Shown: one piece after another, positions 1 to 7,743 of the stretch
Layout: every line of letters starts with the position of its first letter
Position numbering within the stretch: position 1 is the stretch's first letter
DNA from: Whitmania pigra
Lineage: Eukaryota > Annelida > Clitellata > Hirudinida > Haemopidae
Reading direction: 5' to 3'
Length of the DNA stretch: 64,000 bases
Assembly: GCA_021613335.1 (NCBI GenBank)
Contig: JAJTWR010000431.1
Span: forward strand, 1,550,001-1,614,000
The notes under the pieces: generated by a model
Seen by the model: only the letters and a program-made list of their open reading frames with translations
Told to the model about the DNA's origin: nothing
Databases searched by the model: none
Program-made: the position numbers and the translations under genes

Positions 1-236
1 CGAAGAGTCTTTTCGAGGCTGCGAGAGACATGCAGGCGCGCCGTCTCCAGAACAAAGCGCGGGTCCGGGCAATGCCACAGAATCGGCAGCCCCTCGCTGT
101 ACCAAGGAAAAATGCCTCGCCGGTAGGCCTCAATCAGCCGCTGTGACGAGAGGTCGCCGCCGAGCGCAATGATGCCATCCTCATTCGTGGCTTCGGGCTC
201 TGGAAAAGCATGCGGGTCGGCGCCGAGGATGTGCAT
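1..236 (-). CDS. aat: Leucyl/phenylalanyl-tRNA--protein transferase (5' part; gene runs off the window)
   Basis: Reading the minus strand from the ATG at 236 gives a 78-residue N-terminal fragment with the family's hallmark segments GDLSSQRLIEAYRRGIFPWY, then ILWHCPDPRFVL and HVSRSLEKTL. The enzyme transfers Leu or Phe from tRNA to N-terminal basic residues, making substrates for ClpS/ClpAP proteolysis in the cytoplasm. The frame is closed upstream by the stop codon of the neighbouring dehydrogenase at 258-260, so the ATG is the first usable start and the two genes are only 21 bases apart, probably co-transcribed. The C-terminal acetyltransferase-fold part lies outside the window. Identification rests on recognisable motifs and is firm. 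Confidence 0.9.
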   Translation of the reverse strand, partial: MHILGADPHAFPEPEATNEDGIIALGGDLSSQRLIEAYRRGIFPWYSEGLPILWHCPDPRFVLETARLHVSRSLEKTL

Positions 237-257
237 GCAGGAGCTACAGGTGAGGGC

Positions 258-1172
258 TTACGACTTTTTCTTCGGGGCGAGTATCCGATGTCCGGAGGAC
301 TCTTCCAATACCGAGATGACGCTCGCGATGTCGAGAGCGCCCTTCCCGGCGTCGACGGCAGCGCGGTACAGCGCCTGCACGTTGTCTGCGCTCGGGGTGG
401 GGACGCCGTGTGCGCGCGCATTCGCGACCATGAGCGTCAAGTCCTTGAGCATGAGGTCTACCCGGAAGTTGGTGGTGGTGTCGCCTTCGAGGAGCGCCTT
501 GCCTTTGAAGTCGTAGTACGGCGAGCGGTAGGTCGCAGACTGCACCACTTCAAGGAAGGTCGCCGGATTGAGCCCCGCCGCAGAGGTGAGGAGGAGCCCT
601 TCGGAGAACGCCTGCAGCATGGAGGCGATGAGAGCGTTCGCGGCGAGCTTCACTTGGCTGCCCGCACCGGCTGGTCCGCAGTGAACGACTTTTTGGCTCA
701 TGCTGGCGAGGAGCGGTTTCAATCGCTCCAACACCGGCGCTTCGCCGCCAGCCATGACTATCAGCGTTCCTTCGGCGGCGCCGGTCTTCGAGCCAGTCAC
801 CGGCGCGTCGAGGTAATCGACGCCGAGCTTGCGACACGCCGCATCGGCTTTCTTTGCAAGCTCGGTCGGGCCCGTCGAGAAGTCGATGAAGAATTGTCCT
901 TTTTTGGCCGACGCGAGAAGCCCATTCGCGCCGAACACTGTCTCTTCGACAACGGCTGGAGTGGATAAGCAGGTGCAAAATCCGTCGACGTGGCCGACAA
1001 GCTCAGTGAGCGAAGACGCAACCGTGAGCCGTTCGCCCTTGAGTGCTTCGGCGCGCTCTTTGGTGCGATTCCAGAGCGTCACCTCGAAGCCTTTGCGCGC
1101 CATATTCCGCGCCATTCCACTGCCCATGGTCCCGATGCCTACAAATCCAATGCGCTGAATCGACATAGGCAA
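258..1172 (-). CDS. NAD(P)-dependent beta-hydroxyacid dehydrogenase (3-hydroxyisobutyrate dehydrogenase family)
   Basis: A 304-residue protein of the usual family length. It has an N-terminal Rossmann dinucleotide site GFVGIGTMGSGMA (G12, G14, G17), the substrate-loop motif DAPVTGSKTGA near residue 122, and the catalytic lysine in GSQVKLAANAL (K175). Family members oxidise 3-hydroxyisobutyrate, tartronate semialdehyde or related short acids, or reduce succinic semialdehyde (GHB reductase group); which applies here cannot be read from the sequence. The start could be the ATG at 1172 or the one two codons later. It sits just upstream of aat on the same strand, with 39 bases to the next gene upstream. 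Confidence 0.85.
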   Translation of the reverse strand: MPMSIQRIGFVGIGTMGSGMARNMARKGFEVTLWNRTKERAEALKGERLTVASSLTELVGHVDGFCTCLSTPAVVEETVFGANGLLASAKKGQFFIDFSTGPTELAKKADAACRKLGVDYLDAPVTGSKTGAAEGTLIVMAGGEAPVLERLKPLLASMSQKVVHCGPAGAGSQVKLAANALIASMLQAFSEGLLLTSAAGLNPATFLEVVQSATYRSPYYDFKGKALLEGDTTTNFRVDLMLKDLTLMVANARAHGVPTPSADNVQALYRAAVDAGKGALDIASVISVLEESSGHRILAPKKKS

Positions 1173-1211
1173 AGGGTGTACCGCATTCGGCGGCGGAGCG
1201 CCCTGATTGTG

Positions 1212-2225
1212 TCAGCGCATCACTGCGGGAGGCGGTGCTTCGTCTATCTGAATAGCGGCAGGTATTCTCTTGAGGATGCCCATCGCCTCGTCGGCGTTGA
1301 CGGAGGGCAACTCCGCGACCGTGCGCACGAGGAGCACTCCGGAACCAGCCTGGTAGCGCAGCACCCTTCCGCGCCACATATCGAGGCCGAGGATCGCGTC
1401 GAAGCCTGGGCTGCCTCGCTCGCGCCGCGCGTCGAGGAAGCTCGGTCCAACCATCACTGTGGGCATGAGCGCCAACATGTGGACCGGGTAGGCGTTGGGC
1501 CGCGACGAGGGCTCGACGTGGATGCCGAAACGGCCAAGCTCGGTGATCATTTGCTGGGCGGTCTGCAGCTCAGTCACTTTGCCGACGAGCGTCGTGGTCG
1601 GCACTTGCAGCGAGAAGAGCGCCGGCGACACGAAATTGGTTCCGCCTTGGACGATGCGCAGCGCGAGCAGCGGCCAGTCGAAGCTGGGATTGCGGTTTAT
1701 CGGTATGGCGTCGAAGTTGCCGGGCAAGGGCTCGCCAGAATTGCGCTTGAGGGTGACTTGGGCGGCAGGAAAATCCACTTCCAGGGTGAGCCCCTGGAGT
1801 GCGTCGTCGCCGATGGTGACTTCGCAGGCTTCTTTCGGGGCGGAGCTGGTAGCGAGCTCAAGTTTCGGGAAGCGGAAGTCGCCGACAGCGAGGCTCGGCA
1901 GGACGCCCATCGGATAGTCCTGCACGCGACCACTCAACGGGTCTTCCACGCGCGCGGTGACCGGGGTTCGCTGCACAGCGCACGCACCCTTCGCCAAGCT
2001 CAAGGGCCGACCAGGGTCGAGGCGAATGACGGCTGGGCGACCGCCGACGGTCCCAGCGATGGAAAGTGGCTCAACGGCGAGCGACTTGTTGGGAAGCGGC
2101 GAAGTGGTGGGCGATGAGGTCCGCAAAGGCACAGTGACTTCGTTCGCCGAAGGAGGCGCCGTCCTCATCGCTGCGCAACTTGCGGCGAGCAACACAGCGC
2201 CGCACCAGAATGTTCGTGAAACCAT
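1212..2225 (-). CDS. Lipoprotein with a retropepsin/pepsin-like fold, probably catalytically dead
   Basis: A 337-residue protein that begins with a signal peptide ending in a lipobox-like LLAASC, so it is likely lipid-anchored in the envelope. The body has two halves resembling bacterial retropepsin-like aspartyl proteases: an early VIRLDPGRPLSL segment, where a protease would have D-T/S-G, and a late FDAILGLDMWRG segment like the conserved ILG-D of that fold. The early motif reads D-P-G, so activity is doubtful. No metal site or other catalytic motif is visible. It is transcribed towards the dehydrogenase and divergently from the DMT exporter. The fold assignment is inference from short motifs. 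Confidence 0.5.
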   Translation of the reverse strand: MVSRTFWCGAVLLAASCAAMRTAPPSANEVTVPLRTSSPTTSPLPNKSLAVEPLSIAGTVGGRPAVIRLDPGRPLSLAKGACAVQRTPVTARVEDPLSGRVQDYPMGVLPSLAVGDFRFPKLELATSSAPKEACEVTIGDDALQGLTLEVDFPAAQVTLKRNSGEPLPGNFDAIPINRNPSFDWPLLALRIVQGGTNFVSPALFSLQVPTTTLVGKVTELQTAQQMITELGRFGIHVEPSSRPNAYPVHMLALMPTVMVGPSFLDARRERGSPGFDAILGLDMWRGRVLRYQAGSGVLLVRTVAELPSVNADEAMGILKRIPAAIQIDEAPPPAVMR

Positions 2226-2296
2226 TTTTTCGCTCCCCTTGCGCCCCGAGAGATGGGGGGCTATCTACACAACTCCGAATGCCAGTCGGTCAAGTG

Positions 2297-3211
2297 ATGT
2301 CTTTCAGAGAATTGAGGATGTTCTTCATCCTCGCCATTGTCTGGGGCTCATCATATTTTTTTATCAGGATTGCAGTCCACGAGCTGCCGCCGCTCACGGT
2401 CGTGGCTCTGCGACTTGGCATCGCGGCGGTGGCACTCCTCATCATGGTTCGGGTGAGCGGTATCGCGTTGCCGCGCGGCCGCGAGCAGTGGCTTGCCTGC
2501 GCGAAGGTCGGCCTCGTGAATAATGCTATTCCGTTCACGCTCATCGCGTTCGCCGAGACCCGCATCACCAGCAGCCTCGCCTCGATTCTCAATGCGACGG
2601 TGCCACTCTTCACGGTCGTCGTGGCGCACTTCTTCACCAACGACGAGCGGATGACGGCCCGGCGTTCCATCGGCGTACTCATCGGCTTTTCTGGAATCGT
2701 CGTGATGTTGGGGTTTCAGACCCTCGCGATGATCGGACAAGAGGGCGTAGCCCAGCTCGCATCGCTCACTGCGAGCCTTACCTATGCGTTCGGGACCATC
2801 GTCAGCCGTCGGCAACAGCGTTTCGGCTTTACCCCCATGGTGATGGCGACCGGGCAAGTGATCGCCGGAACGTCGGTGTTGGCTCCGCTGGCGCTGCTGA
2901 TCGATCGTCCGTGGCTACTTCCGATGCCGAGCGCCGCTGCTATAGGTTCCATCCTCATGCTGGCGCTCTCCTCGACGGTCCTCGCGTACGTGCTCTTCTT
3001 TCGGCTCATCGCCAGCGCCGGAGCGACCAACCTGTCTCTCGTCACCTTTGTCGTCCCGGCGGTCTCAGCAATTTTGGGAATGCTGGTGCTGGGAGAAAAG
3101 CTCGGGCTCCAACACGTCTTGGGCATGGCCGCGATCACGCTTGGTTTCGCCATCATCGACGGGCGAGCCTTCAACCTGTTTCGCCGAAGCTTGGGCTACG
3201 AGGCGAAGTGA
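2297..3211 (+). CDS. EamA/DMT-superfamily drug/metabolite exporter
   Basis: About 304 residues with ten predicted hydrophobic segments in two EamA repeats. The first repeat starts with the characteristic FILAIVWGSSYFFIRIAVHE, and the second ends with the typical GEKLGLQHVLGMAAITLGF segment. Such proteins are inner-membrane exporters of metabolites or amino acids; the substrate is unknown. The ATG at 2297 places the first membrane segment at the normal distance from the N-terminus; the reading frame is open further upstream (ATG at 2279), but that extension is not membrane-like. The stop overlaps the GTG start of lptA (GTGA), so translation may be coupled. Confidence 0.85.
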   Translation: MSFRELRMFFILAIVWGSSYFFIRIAVHELPPLTVVALRLGIAAVALLIMVRVSGIALPRGREQWLACAKVGLVNNAIPFTLIAFAETRITSSLASILNATVPLFTVVVAHFFTNDERMTARRSIGVLIGFSGIVVMLGFQTLAMIGQEGVAQLASLTASLTYAFGTIVSRRQQRFGFTPMVMATGQVIAGTSVLAPLALLIDRPWLLPMPSAAAIGSILMLALSSTVLAYVLFFRLIASAGATNLSLVTFVVPAVSAILGMLVLGEKLGLQHVLGMAAITLGFAIIDGRAFNLFRRSLGYEAK

Positions 3212-4218
3212 TCGGCACCTCCCTGCGCGCGTTCGCCCTCGGACCGCTCCTCGTCGTGCTGCTCACCGCTGGAGGCACGAGCCTGGCCCAAAAACCGGCG
3301 GCGCCGAAGCCTTCCGCGGCCCCGAAGGCTGCGTCAGCACCAAAGCCAGGCTCGCCGCCAAAAGCCGCACCAAAACCCGCGGCAAAGCCTGCTCCGAAAA
3401 CTGCACAGAAAGGCGCACCCAATGCGGCGCCGGCACCGCCTGCGCAGGCGCCGTTGCCGACCATCATCATCTCGGCGCCAAAGCTCACCATGGACTATCG
3501 CGCCAAACAGGGTGTCTATAAAGGCGGGGTCAAGGTGCTCCGCGGAGACATGACGATGACCTGCGATTCGCTCCAGGCCTGGTTTGGCGAGAAAGACGCC
3601 GTCCAGCGCATCGCCGCTCAGGGCGATGTCGTCGCCATTGAAGGAACCCGCGAGGCCCATGCGGCGAACGCCGATTACGACAACCGCTCCGAGCTGCTGA
3701 TGTTGACTGGCTCGCCGATGGTGCGAGACGGGAAGCGGACCGTGCGCGGGTCGCGCATCGCCATCGACCGGGCGAACAAGAAGATGAACGTCAACCAGTC
3801 GACGACGACTTCGCCGATGGAAGCCGGTCGCGGAAAAGGAGACATGCTCATCACCGCGCCGCTCTTGTTCATCGACGAGACCCAGCGCACTGCCGAGTGG
3901 AAGGGCGGGGTGGTCGCCAATCGGCCGCCGACGGTGGTCCGTTCGCCTTTGCTCTTGGGCAGCTGGAAGCCCGATGGAAAACTCGACCACTTGTCTGCCC
4001 GCGGCGGCGTCGAAGTGAGCGAGCCCAATCGCTGGGCGAAGGGGAAGGTAGCTGAGTACGACATGGCGACCGACGTGGTGGTGCTCACCGGTGACCCAGA
4101 AGCGCGCCAAGAGGGAAGCTGGCTGCGCGGCAGCCGGGTCACGTTTCATCCGGCAAGCGACGTGCTCGAAGTGGAAGACGCCATTTTGGTGATTGAAGGG
4201 GATGCGGGAACTCGATGA
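3208..4218 (+). CDS. lptA: LptA/OstA-family lipopolysaccharide transport protein
   Basis: The GTG at 3208 overlaps the previous stop and starts a 336-residue protein. It has a signal peptide (about residues 1-29, cleavage near SLAQ), a long Ala/Pro/Lys-rich linker to about residue 82, and then repeated beta-strand units of the OstA/LptA fold (LTMDYRAKQGVYKGGV, MTCDSLQAWF, VVAIEGTREAHAANADYD). LptA forms the periplasmic bridge that carries lipopolysaccharide from the inner-membrane LptBFGC complex to LptD. The protein is nearly twice the length of E. coli LptA; both the low-complexity linker and a duplicated OstA region contribute. It overlaps lptB by four bases (ATGA), which strongly supports the assignment. 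LptC, LptF and LptG are not in the window. Confidence 0.85.
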   Translation: MIGTSLRAFALGPLLVVLLTAGGTSLAQKPAAPKPSAAPKAASAPKPGSPPKAAPKPAAKPAPKTAQKGAPNAAPAPPAQAPLPTIIISAPKLTMDYRAKQGVYKGGVKVLRGDMTMTCDSLQAWFGEKDAVQRIAAQGDVVAIEGTREAHAANADYDNRSELLMLTGSPMVRDGKRTVRGSRIAIDRANKKMNVNQSTTTSPMEAGRGKGDMLITAPLLFIDETQRTAEWKGGVVANRPPTVVRSPLLLGSWKPDGKLDHLSARGGVEVSEPNRWAKGKVAEYDMATDVVVLTGDPEARQEGSWLRGSRVTFHPASDVLEVEDAILVIEGDAGTR

Positions 4219-4943
4219 GCCGCCTCGTCGCCACTGGCCTCGAAAAGTCGTACAGCTCTCGACGGGTCGTGAATGGAGTGTCGATAACCGTCGACGCGGG
4301 AGAGGTCGTGGGGGTGCTTGGGCCGAACGGCGCCGGGAAAACGACAGTCTTCTCCATGGTGGCGGGGCTCACGCCGAGCGATGGTGGCTCGGTGCAGCTC
4401 GACGGCGAAGAGCTCTCCCACTTACCCATGTACGAGCGAGCGCGGCGCGGCCTTGGTTACTTGCCGCAAGAAGCCTCGATTTTTCGCAAGCTCACCGTGC
4501 GGGAAAACTTCCTCGCGGTTCTCGAACTCTGGGGGAAGGGGAGCCGCGCAGAGCGCGAGGAAGTCGTCCGCGCGCACATCGCTGAGTTTGGACTCACGCA
4601 AGTCGCCGACGCCCGCGGGGAGACTCTCTCCGGCGGAGAGCGTCGCCGCGCCGAGATTGCACGGGCGCTCCTCGCTCGGCCCAAAGTCATTCTGTTCGAC
4701 GAGCCCTTCACGGGCATCGACCCCATCAAGGCAAAAGAGCTGCAAGTCGAAATCCTGCGCCTCGCCGAGTCTGGTCTCGGGGTTCTCATTACCGACCATG
4801 CCGTGCGCGAGACCCTGCGCATCTGCACCCGCGCGTCTATCCTCGTCGAAGGGCGCGTGCTCGAAGAGGGCACGCCAGCAGCGCTCGCCGCCTCCACGCT
4901 CGCTCGCCGCTTCTACCTCGGCGACGAATTCGTGCTCGACTAG
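4215..4943 (+). CDS. lptB: Lipopolysaccharide export ATPase LptB
   Basis: A 242-residue ABC ATPase with Walker A GPNGAGKT (about 36-44), Q-loop region YLPQEASIF, signature LSGGERRRAEIARAL (about 138-150), Walker B VILFDEP (about 158-164) and H-switch ITDHAV. The LPQEASIFRKLTV segment and the C-terminal RFYLGDEF are typical of LptB rather than of generic ABC ATPases. It powers extraction of LPS from the inner membrane. Length and order match the family. It is translationally coupled to lptA; the next gene is on the opposite strand, so the operon ends here. Confidence 0.95.
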   Translation: MSRLVATGLEKSYSSRRVVNGVSITVDAGEVVGVLGPNGAGKTTVFSMVAGLTPSDGGSVQLDGEELSHLPMYERARRGLGYLPQEASIFRKLTVRENFLAVLELWGKGSRAEREEVVRAHIAEFGLTQVADARGETLSGGERRRAEIARALLARPKVILFDEPFTGIDPIKAKELQVEILRLAESGLGVLITDHAVRETLRICTRASILVEGRVLEEGTPAALAASTLARRFYLGDEFVLD

Positions 4944-5592
4944 GGAAATGGCCTCGTTCGTTAGAAACGGCACGCCCACCTAGAATTACGATTTGGGACG
5001 ATTTCCGCCCCCACGCTCGAACAGATTTCTCTCTCGCGAGAGCTCTCGTCTCAATTCATCTTCGCTCGGGAGGTAAGTAACGTATTTAGCTGCGAATAGT
5101 TGCTCGTGACCGTGTAGCACCGAATAGCGCGCGACAGACTCGTTTCGCTCTGCACAGAGTATGAGGCCGATGGTCGGGTTGTGGCCCTTGCCTCGAAATT
5201 GATCATCGAAAAGCCGAACGTAGCTGTCCATCTGCCCGACATCCTGGTGGGCAAGTTTCCCAAGCTTGAGATCGACGAGTAGGTAGCAATTCAGAATGAT
5301 GTTGTAGAAGACGAGGTCGACGTAGAAATGTTCATCGTCCACCAGACCGCGTAAGGCGAGGTCCATCACACCGTTCTTGTCGCGGCTCTTGAGCAAGCGC
5401 GCGAAGAGCTGCGTCGCTATTTGGCGTTCGAGCTGCGGAACGTTCCAGTGTCCGATCTCTGCTTCTATCTCGTAAAAAGCACGCTCAGCGGCATGAGCTA
5501 CTTTCGTGAGAACTCGGTAGTGCGTCCAACTAAGGCGGCTAGAGAATCCCTTTTTGGTTCTCCCGAAGTTCGTAGCGCGCGAAAGTGCTTTG

Positions 5593-5619
5593 GAAACGTC
5601 ACTTCCCGAGTGACGTTTC
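5593..5619. repeat. Palindromic element 1 (arms CGTCACT/AGTGACG)
   Basis: Perfect inverted repeat: GAAACGTCACT at 5593-5603 and AGTGACGTTTC at 5609-5619 with a 5-base spacer. It lies inside the 5' end of the YhcG-like frame and encodes the RHSGSDVS repeat. It shares its core arms with the element at 5633-5663. Confidence 0.8.
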
Positions 5620-5632
5620 TTGGCGATCCCCG

Positions 5633-5663
5633 AAGATTCGTCACTTGTTAAGTGACGAATCTT
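5633..5663. repeat. Palindromic element 2 (arms CGTCACTT/AAGTGACG)
   Basis: Perfect inverted repeat with 14-base arms, AAGATTCGTCACTT at 5633-5646 and AAGTGACGAATCTT at 5650-5663, and a 3-base loop. It overlaps the start of the YhcG-like frame (encoding RHLTSDES) and is 42 bases centre-to-centre from the first element. It could be an operator pair or a REP-like mobile repeat. Confidence 0.85.
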
Positions 5664-5775
5664 GGGCACCCGATCTGAGTAGGTCTGACAAAAGAAGGGA
5701 ATTCTTTTTCGGCTTCATGTGGCTCTGCCTTCATTCGTGCTCGACGAACCGCGCCGCTGACGTAACTGCGACTCC

Positions 5776-6588
5776 CTACAGTGGAGTTATCCGAAGGTTG
5801 TCGAAGTAGAGGTCCGAGGCCCAGGAAGAAAATCCGAAGCGGTCGTTGCCGGGACCCTTCAAGGGGTACTGGTCGTTGAACTCCATGAACTTCGCGCCGT
5901 CGATGTACCAAGTCAGGAGGCCGCCGCGGCGCTCGATGCGCCAGTGGTACATGCGCTCGGGCTGCACCGGGAAAGGATTGGCCTCCACGCGCACCCGGGT
6001 GCTGGGGGTGAAAGGCTTCCGTGCTAACAGGAAGTCTTTGAGCGATGGCGCATGCTCGTCGAGGCGCGCGATGATGCTGATGGAGTTGTTCCAACCGCCG
6101 AAGATGAGCACGTAGCCGCTCGCGTGGTCGGTGCCATCGCCAAAAATCTCAACCTTGATGTCGCCCGCCTCCGACATCGAGCGCACGTCGAAGTCGACGA
6201 CGACGTTGTCGGGCAGCGCCGCCCGGAGCCAGAGCGGATTGTTTCGGGTGTTATCCGGCATGTTGAGCTGGCCGTTGAGCACGCGCGGGAAGCCGCCGGT
6301 GGAGAAGTAGTTGGTGCGAATTGTCGTGGGGTTCGAAAAATCGTCGCTGTAGGGGACGGTCGTGACCGTAGACATCGGTCGACGAATCACAAAGTAGTGG
6401 ATGAGCGGAATGTTGATGACGAGGATGATCGCGGCAATCACGATGCGGCCTCCGCGCCCCAAGGGTTGCGGAGGAATCCACGCGGCTGATTGCTTCGCTT
6501 GCAAGGCAGCAGGCGTCTTTGCGGCGCTTGGGGCAGTTCGGCTCGTGGACATCGCATGGGGCGTAGCAGAAGCTGAACGGCTCGTCAC
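5776..6588 (-). CDS. Membrane-anchored protein with a concanavalin-like (LamG/DUF1080-type) domain
   Basis: A 270-residue protein: a Ser/Ala/Thr-rich cytoplasmic tail, one membrane segment near residues 48-70 (IVIAAIILVINIPLIHYFVI), and then a beta-rich exported domain. The domain has a DDFSNP start and an ending of the type FGFSSWASDLYFDNLRI, plus WRIERRGGLLTWYIDGAKFM; this strand pattern recurs in LamG/DUF1080 jelly-roll domains that bind or cleave glycans. No catalytic residues are obvious. GTG at 6588 is the annotated start; an ATG 12 codons later is possible. It follows the 6603-6917 gene by 14 bases, probably one transcript. Confidence 0.6.
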   Translation of the reverse strand: MTSRSASATPHAMSTSRTAPSAAKTPAALQAKQSAAWIPPQPLGRGGRIVIAAIILVINIPLIHYFVIRRPMSTVTTVPYSDDFSNPTTIRTNYFSTGGFPRVLNGQLNMPDNTRNNPLWLRAALPDNVVVDFDVRSMSEAGDIKVEIFGDGTDHASGYVLIFGGWNNSISIIARLDEHAPSLKDFLLARKPFTPSTRVRVEANPFPVQPERMYHWRIERRGGLLTWYIDGAKFMEFNDQYPLKGPGNDRFGFSSWASDLYFDNLRITPL

Positions 6589-6602
6589 TTTGCTTGGAGC
6601 GG

Positions 6603-6917
6603 TCAGCGGCGGTAGGCGAAGGTCGCGAACAGCAGGAGCGCCGAGAACAGGGCAACGATTACTGCCGCAAAGAGGTACACCCGCGGAGGGGGGTAGCTGC
6701 GCTGGATGAGCTCCTGGGCGACGCCGCGGGGACTGCGGTCCGACAACGCCATGCGTTCGCTCAAGAGGCGGGCAGCCACCAACTCTTTGGGAAGCGGATC
6801 GTCGCCGAGCAACGTTCCGGCGAGCTTACGGACGGTCAGCATGTCGCCGCGCTCGAAGGACTCCCAAGCACGCAGCAACACCGAATCTTCTGGTGGCGGA
6901 ACTCCCCGTTGCTGCAT
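6603..6917 (-). CDS. Small protein with a C-terminal membrane segment
   Basis: A 104-residue protein starting at the ATG at 6917. The N-terminal 75 residues are charged and helical (ERGDMLTVRKLAG...LPKELVAARLLSERM), and residues about 80-100 form one transmembrane helix (VYLFAAVIVALFSALLLFAT) before a short basic tail. The helical part resembles a short tetratricopeptide-like tail-anchored protein, but I do not recognise a family. It is divergent from the DUF4159 gene across an 85-base gap, which probably holds promoters for both directions, and is co-oriented with the LamG-like gene. Confidence 0.55.
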   Translation of the reverse strand: MQQRGVPPPEDSVLLRAWESFERGDMLTVRKLAGTLLGDDPLPKELVAARLLSERMALSDRSPRGVAQELIQRSYPPPRVYLFAAVIVALFSALLLFATFAYRR

Positions 6918-7002
6918 TGTTTTCTGCTGCTTGGCTTTCAATGCCCGCTGGCTGTAGCCTATTTCGACCGCGAGCGCGACTCCAAGCGCTCGCTCGCCAC
7001 CT

Positions 7003-7740
7003 ATGGACTTCACACGCCGCGCATTTCTCCTCGCTGCAGGGCTCCTTCCGAGCGCCGCCCGCGCATTTCTGGATGCCTCGCGGTTTGTCCCGGCCGTGGC
7101 GCGGCACCGCGGCCGGTGGGACCTGCGGACCTCTGGCCTGCGGCGCCTTGCCTGGGAGTTACAGCAGCGCACGTCGGTCGAGACCATCCTCGATGCGCGC
7201 CCCGTCGCCCTCGACTCCCGGGCGCTCTTCTCGCACCCATTTATCTATTTCTCCTCAAACGGCGCCTTCCCGCCGCTCTCCGAGGCGGAGGTCGACAACC
7301 TGCGCCGCTTCCTCACCCTCGGCGGGTTCCTCTTCGCCGACGCCAATGACGGCAGCGACGGGAATGGCTTCGACGCGTCGTTCCGGCGCGAGCTTGCGCG
7401 CATTCTCCCCGGGCATCCGCTGATGCCGCTCCCGTCGACGCACGTCGTCTACCGGAGCTACTACCTCCTCGACGCTCCCGCTGGCCGGATCCTCACCAAG
7501 GCGACCCTCGACGCGGCCCTCATCGACGGGCGCGCCGCAGTGATCTACGCCCAGAACGACATCCTCGGTGCGCTCAACCGCGACAGCGCCGGAAATTGGG
7601 AGCTGGAGCCGAGCCCCGGTGGCGAGCGCCAGCGCGAACTCTCGGTACGTATGGCGCTCAATGTGGCGATGTACGCGCTGTGCCTCGACTACAAGGACGA
7701 TGCAGTCCACCTCCCGGTGATTATGAGGCGTCGCCAGTAA
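7003..7740 (+). CDS. DUF4159-domain exported protein
   Basis: A 245-residue protein with a Tat-like signal peptide (FTRRAFLLAAGLLPSAARA). The mature part matches the DUF4159 layout: FIYFSSNGAFPPLSEAEVDNLRRFLTLGG segment, then FLFADANDG and a late RMALNVAMYALCLDYKDDAVH. DUF4159 proteins are related to the glutamine-amidotransferase-like fold and typically sit beside MoxR ATPase/DUF58/VWA genes in Myxococcota, Acidobacteriota and relatives; their biochemical role is not established. The stop is three bases before the start of the large VWA gene, so the two form an operon. The usual MoxR and DUF58 partners are not adjacent here. Confidence 0.8.
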   Translation: MDFTRRAFLLAAGLLPSAARAFLDASRFVPAVARHRGRWDLRTSGLRRLAWELQQRTSVETILDARPVALDSRALFSHPFIYFSSNGAFPPLSEAEVDNLRRFLTLGGFLFADANDGSDGNGFDASFRRELARILPGHPLMPLPSTHVVYRSYYLLDAPAGRILTKATLDAALIDGRAAVIYAQNDILGALNRDSAGNWELEPSPGGERQRELSVRMALNVAMYALCLDYKDDAVHLPVIMRRRQ

Positions 7741-7743
7741 CGC

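Larger units (their letters stand above)
4986..5669 (-). pseudogene. Shrunken YhcG/DUF1016-type PD-(D/E)XK nuclease
   Basis: The 227-residue frame contains two separate parts of a DUF1016/YhcG protein: LSWTHYRVLTKV...ERAFYEIEAEIGHWNVPQLERQI, and the nuclease core YVDLVFYN...LLVDLKLGKLAHQDVGQMDSY. The catalytic Asp and the D-x-K pair are both present. Known members are around 330-370 residues: the N-terminal helical domain and the linker before the nuclease core are missing here, so the gene looks internally and N-terminally deleted. The first 50 residues are unlike the family and are encoded by two palindromic DNA elements (RHLTSDES and RHSGSDVS repeats). YhcG-type proteins are tied to DNA/RNA processing and restriction-associated loci. 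It may be a remnant, or a minimal functional nuclease. Confidence 0.6.

Noticed and set aside
2911..3207. Upstream extension of the lptA frame inside the exporter gene
   Set aside because: The signal peptide begins at the GTG at 3208, which also gives a typical GTGA junction.
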